This document shows, piece after piece, positions 43,960 to 46,921 of a stretch of DNA of 46,921 bases (within the stretch, counting starts at the first letter, position 1; each line of letters begins with the position of its first letter). A program made the position numbers and the translations under genes. The notes beneath the pieces were generated by a model that saw only the letters and a program-made list of their open reading frames with translations, made no database searches and was not told where the DNA came from. This DNA is from Chitinophagaceae bacterium (GTDB lineage: Bacteria; Bacteroidota; Bacteroidia; Chitinophagales; Chitinophagaceae): the NCBI GenBank assembly GCA_025449645.1, contig JANWIY010000090.1, positions 1 to 46,921 of the forward strand, given 5' to 3'.

Positions 43960-43994
43960 GCTGCTGATGTTTTGTGTAAACAATATAATCGCAG
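43930..43994 (+). promoter_or_regulatory. Alternative RNA folds of the his attenuator (1:2 and 2:3 hairpins)
   Basis: Region 1, the His codons plus ACC (43930-43944), pairs with region 2 (43955-43969) at 12 of 15 positions around a 10-base loop. Region 2 bases CTGC (43961-43964) and GAT (43966-43968) can instead pair with ATCGCAG (43988-43994). That competing fold is helped by GTTT/AAAC (43969-43972/43978-43981) and takes the base of the terminator stem. The two folds exclude each other. Confidence 0.7.
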
Positions 43995-44028
43995 GGGCTT
44001 ATCGAAAGGTAAGCCCCTGTTGTTTTTT
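43992..44028 (+). terminator. Attenuator terminator upstream of hisG
   Basis: CAGGGGCTTA (43992-44001) pairs perfectly with TAAGCCCCTG (44010-44019), a 10-bp stem with an 8-base loop, followed by TTGTTTTTT. It stands 20 bases before the hisG start and after the leader peptide. Its first three bases are also part of the antiterminator stem, so readthrough depends on which fold wins. Confidence 0.9.
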
Positions 44029-44048
44029 GCTCATTTGAACCCAATGAT

Positions 44049-44912
44049 ATGCCATCCACCAAACTAAAGATTGCCATCCAGAAATCAGGCCGGCTTTATG
44101 ATGATTCCCTGAAGCTGCTGAAAGACTGCGGAATTGATTTTAAGGACGGCATCAATAAACTAAAAACGGAAGCCGACAATTTTCCGATGGAAGTCTTTTT
44201 CCTGCGTGACGATGATATCCCGCAATATGTGGAAGATGCTGTTGCCGACATCGGTATCGTAGGAGAGAACGTGATCTACGAGAAAAATAAGAAAGTAACG
44301 GTAATGGAAAAATTGGGCTTTGGCAAATGCCGGTTGTCCGTGGCCGTTGGGAGAAATGAGCGATATGACGGCCCTGCCTATCTAAGCAATAAGAGAATAG
44401 CCACCACCTATCCTGTGCTGGTTTCGGGTTTTCTCCAAAAGAAAAATATTATTGCCGAGATCCATGAGATCAGTGGCTCCGTGGAGATTGCGCCCGGCAT
44501 TGGCCTCGCAGATGCCATCGCAGACCTGGTGAGCAGCGGTTCCACGCTTTTTATGAATGGACTGAAGGAGGTGGAAACGATCCTTCACTCAGAAGCCGTC
44601 CTGATCCGGCATCCAAACCTAGATGCCGGCCGGCATGAAATCCTGGAAAAATTATTGTTCCGGATCCGCTCGGTACACAAAGCAAGGCATACCAAATATA
44701 TCCTGCTCAATGCTCCGAATGCAAACCTGAAAGAAATCATTTCTCTCTTGCCGGGAATGAAGAGTCCGACGGTGCTTCCCCTTGCTGAACCCGGATGGAG
44801 CAGTGTTCACAGTGTGGTGAATGAAAATGAATTCTGGGATATCATTGAGAAATTAAAAAGCGCGGGTGCACAGGGCATCCTCGTTGTGCCAATCGAAAAA
44901 ATGATTTTGTAA
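44049..44912 (+). CDS. hisG: ATP phosphoribosyltransferase, long form
   Basis: First enzyme of histidine synthesis: joins ATP and PRPP. The 287 residues are the long, HisZ-independent form. The periplasmic-binding-protein-like catalytic lobes have IQKSGRLYDDSLKLL, IGIVGENVIYE and EISGSVEIAPGIGLADAIADLVSSGSTL. A C-terminal regulatory ACT-like domain (about 215-287, ending GAQGILVVPIEKMIL) senses histidine. It is thus subject to feedback inhibition as well as to the upstream attenuator. hisD follows after 13 bases. Confidence 0.95.
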   Translation: MPSTKLKIAIQKSGRLYDDSLKLLKDCGIDFKDGINKLKTEADNFPMEVFFLRDDDIPQYVEDAVADIGIVGENVIYEKNKKVTVMEKLGFGKCRLSVAVGRNERYDGPAYLSNKRIATTYPVLVSGFLQKKNIIAEIHEISGSVEIAPGIGLADAIADLVSSGSTLFMNGLKEVETILHSEAVLIRHPNLDAGRHEILEKLLFRIRSVHKARHTKYILLNAPNANLKEIISLLPGMKSPTVLPLAEPGWSSVHSVVNENEFWDIIEKLKSAGAQGILVVPIEKMIL

Positions 44913-44925
44913 AAAAAACGTACAG

Positions 44926-46212
44926 ATGCAGATCGTTGAATTTCCGGAGAAAACGGCATGGAGACAATTGCTGGCAAGGCCATTAAAAAGTATGGAATCG
45001 CTGGAACCCGCGGTTAGAAAGATCATGGAGGAAGTAAAGCGCGATGGCGATGCTGCAGTAAACAAATATGCTCTGGAATTCGACAAGATTGTGCCGGGGG
45101 ATCGAATGGTTAATGAGGCGGAATGGCAAGCCGCAGAAATTGAACTCCAGGATTCTTTGAAGGCAGCGATCCGCTTGGCAAAAAAAAATATTGAACACTT
45201 TCATAGTAAACAATTCATCCCGGAACAAGTAGTGGAGACCATGCCTGGTATCCGCTGCTGGAGAAGATCCACGCCCATTGAGAAAGTCGGATTATATATC
45301 CCCGGAGGAACGGCGCCTTTGTTTTCAACCGTCCTGATGCTGGCTGTTCCGGCAATGATTGCCGGCTGCAGGGAAATCATATTGTGTTCACCGCCAGGAA
45401 AGGATGGCAAACTGCATCCGGCTATCCTTTACGCCGCATCAGTAGCCGGGGTCCGGATTATCCACAAGATAGGAGGCGTGCAGGCCATAGCGGCTATGGC
45501 TTATGGAACAGAAACTGTAACGCGCGTAGATAAAATATTCGGACCAGGTAACCAGTATGTTACCTGCGCAAAATTATTATTGCAGCTGGAAGCTGTAGCA
45601 ATAGACATGCCGGCGGGCCCAAGCGAACTCGCTGTTTATGCGGACGAAACTGCTGTGCCGTCTTTTGTTGCCGCCGATCTTTTGTCGCAATGCGAACACG
45701 GGCCGGACAGTCAGGTCATCCTCGTCACCTGCAGCAAAAAAATTGCTGAAAATGTACTCCTGGAATTAGGAGTTCAGGTAATGAAACTCCCAAGAAAAGA
45801 CATCGCCATGAAAGCCCTTCAAAACAGTAAAATCATCCTTCTCCGCAATCCGGAGGAATCCATGGAATTATTGAATGACTATGCGCCTGAACATTTGATA
45901 CTGGCCTGCGGGCATGCCGAACGACTGGCTTCAAAAGTGGAGCATGCGGGTTCTGTTTTTATTGGAAATTTTGCCCCTGAAACCGCCGGAGATTACGCCA
46001 GTGGCACCAATCATACCTTGCCTACCAACGGGTATGCGAAAGTTTATAGCGGTGTTGGCGTGGAAAGTTTTATGAAGAAAATAAGTTTTCAGCAAATCTC
46101 TGAAGCTGGCCTTTCACGAATCGCGCAAACACTGATAGAAATGTCCAACGCAGAAGGCCTCCGTGCGCATGCATCTGCGGTGGAAATCAGACTTCAACAA
46201 ATGAGTAAATGA
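44926..46212 (+). CDS. hisD: Histidinol dehydrogenase
   Basis: NAD- and zinc-dependent enzyme that oxidises L-histidinol to histidine in two steps. The 428 residues contain VGLYIPGGTAPLFSTVLMLAVPA, VDKIFGPGNQYVTCAKLLLQ, DMPAGPSELAVYAD and DLLSQCEHGPDSQVI, with zinc-binding Gln and His in QCEHG. NHTLPTNGYAKVYSGVGVESFMKK lies near the end. It follows hisG closely and is 12 bases before hisC. Confidence 0.96.
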   Translation: MQIVEFPEKTAWRQLLARPLKSMESLEPAVRKIMEEVKRDGDAAVNKYALEFDKIVPGDRMVNEAEWQAAEIELQDSLKAAIRLAKKNIEHFHSKQFIPEQVVETMPGIRCWRRSTPIEKVGLYIPGGTAPLFSTVLMLAVPAMIAGCREIILCSPPGKDGKLHPAILYAASVAGVRIIHKIGGVQAIAAMAYGTETVTRVDKIFGPGNQYVTCAKLLLQLEAVAIDMPAGPSELAVYADETAVPSFVAADLLSQCEHGPDSQVILVTCSKKIAENVLLELGVQVMKLPRKDIAMKALQNSKIILLRNPEESMELLNDYAPEHLILACGHAERLASKVEHAGSVFIGNFAPETAGDYASGTNHTLPTNGYAKVYSGVGVESFMKKISFQQISEAGLSRIAQTLIEMSNAEGLRAHASAVEIRLQQMSK

Positions 46213-46224
46213 ATAATAATTCCC

Positions 46225-46921
46225 ATGCCTGACATCAACCTTCTGCTGAGGGAAAATATTAAGAAACTGGTGCCTTATGCATCGGCCCGGGATGAGTTCA
46301 GCGGAACCGCAAGTATTTTCCTCGATGCGAATGAGAACAGTCTTGGTTCTCCGATACCTGAACAATACAACCGGTATCCCGATCCTCATCAGCTGAGGAT
46401 AAAAGAACTGCTGAGCGGGATCAAGGGTGTTCCTGCAGAAAATATTTTTCTTGGAAATGGAAGCGATGAATGCATTGACCTGTTATACAGGGCATTTTGT
46501 AATCCGGGAAAAGACAACATGATTATCTGCCCGCCAACCTACGGTATGTATGAAGTGAGTGCGCATGTGAATGACGTGGAAGTGCGGAAGGCGTTGCTGA
46601 CAGAAGATTTTCAACTAAACCTGGAAAACATCGAATCCCTGGTGGATGAGCGAACCAAGATCATCTGGATCTGTTCACCCAATAACCCCACAGGAAATGC
46701 ATTTCCTCATCAGCAGATTGAAATGATCATTAATAATTTTGACGGGCTCGTCATCATTGATGAAGCTTATATTAATTTTTCAAGGCAACAGAGCTTTATT
46801 AGGGAACTCACTGAATATCCGAACCTGGTGGTTCTGCAAACCCTGAGTAAGGCCTGGGGACTTGCCGGCCTTAGGGTGGGTATGGCTTTTGCAAGCGGGT
46901 TGATAGTTCATTCATTGAACA
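46225..46921 (+). CDS. hisC: Histidinol-phosphate aminotransferase, 5' part, cut by the right edge
   Basis: PLP enzyme (fold type I) that aminates imidazole acetol phosphate in histidine synthesis. From the ATG at 46225 about 232 codons are present, starting MPDINLLLRENIKKLVPYAS. Motifs seen are LDANENSLGSPIP, FLGNGSDECIDLLYRAF, SPNNPTGN and IIDEAYINF, with the PLP lysine at about Lys209 in LQTLSKAWGLAG. It is the third his gene, in the usual Bacteroidota order hisG-hisD-hisC. The C-terminal third lies beyond the window. Confidence 0.95.
   Translation, partial: MPDINLLLRENIKKLVPYASARDEFSGTASIFLDANENSLGSPIPEQYNRYPDPHQLRIKELLSGIKGVPAENIFLGNGSDECIDLLYRAFCNPGKDNMIICPPTYGMYEVSAHVNDVEVRKALLTEDFQLNLENIESLVDERTKIIWICSPNNPTGNAFPHQQIEMIINNFDGLVIIDEAYINFSRQQSFIRELTEYPNLVVLQTLSKAWGLAGLRVGMAFASGLIVHSLN

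Overview
The window is a chromosomal segment of a Bacteroidota bacterium, most likely from the Chitinophagaceae or a close relative. The evidence is promoters of the form TTTG-N19-21-TAnnTTTG, almost no Shine-Dalgarno sequences, a TamL-type BamA homologue, a DUF5103/type IX secretion plug-like protein, an archaeal/eukaryotic-type ProS, and a str locus of rpsL-rpsG-fusA without tuf. It is a housekeeping region. I see no phage, no complete insertion sequence, no CRISPR array and no tRNA gene.

Layout. 1-292 holds the 5' end of an unrecognised gene on the minus strand, divergent from ilvE (370-1434). The str genes rpsL and rpsG follow, then a terminator, fusA with a structured leader, and another terminator. 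A DPP IV-like S9 peptidase (4905-7112) sits between fusA and the large S10/spc cluster: rpsJ, rplC, D, W, B, rpsS, rplV, rpsC, rplP, rpmC, rpsQ, rplN, X, E, rpsN, rpsH, rplF, R, rpsE, rpmD, rplO, secY, map (7198-20231). The cluster stops after map; infA, rpmJ, rpsM, rpsK, rpsD, rpoA and rplQ do not follow. Next come dapD (minus), tsaC, a GT9 heptosyltransferase-like gene, cca, a pRiA4b ORF-3-like gene coupled to miaA, then on the minus strand a Tyr/Asn/Gly-rich lipoprotein and an OmpP1/FadL-like porin. proS and a DUF5362 membrane protein follow. A RDD / SpoIIM / DUF4129 / DUF4350 / MoxR / DUF58 membrane-AAA+ cluster occupies 30385-36509. Then come truB, tamL (minus), a SpoU methyltransferase, a LolE-like permease (minus), a DUF5103 protein, the SRP RNA, a transaldolase, and the start of a his operon (hisG, hisD, 5' part of hisC) running off the right edge.

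Two things stand out. First, the spaces between the co-transcribed ribosomal protein genes are filled with families of 7- and 8-base tandem repeats. Many are arranged as long inverted arms that begin at or inside the upstream stop codon and end just before the next start, so each would form a large hairpin in the mRNA. One is a perfect 11-copy heptamer array, and one family recurs just upstream of the SRP RNA gene. Second, the his operon has a complete attenuator: a Bacteroidota-type promoter, a 16-residue leader peptide with four consecutive His codons, a 1:2 hairpin that contains those codons, a competing antiterminator, and a 10-bp terminator stem followed by a T-rich run.

Most of the window serves translation (ribosomal proteins, EF-G, ProS, MiaA, Cca, TsaC, TruB, a SpoU methylase, Map, SecY, SRP RNA) and envelope biogenesis (TamL, LolE-like, DapD, heptosyltransferase, porin, MoxR cluster).
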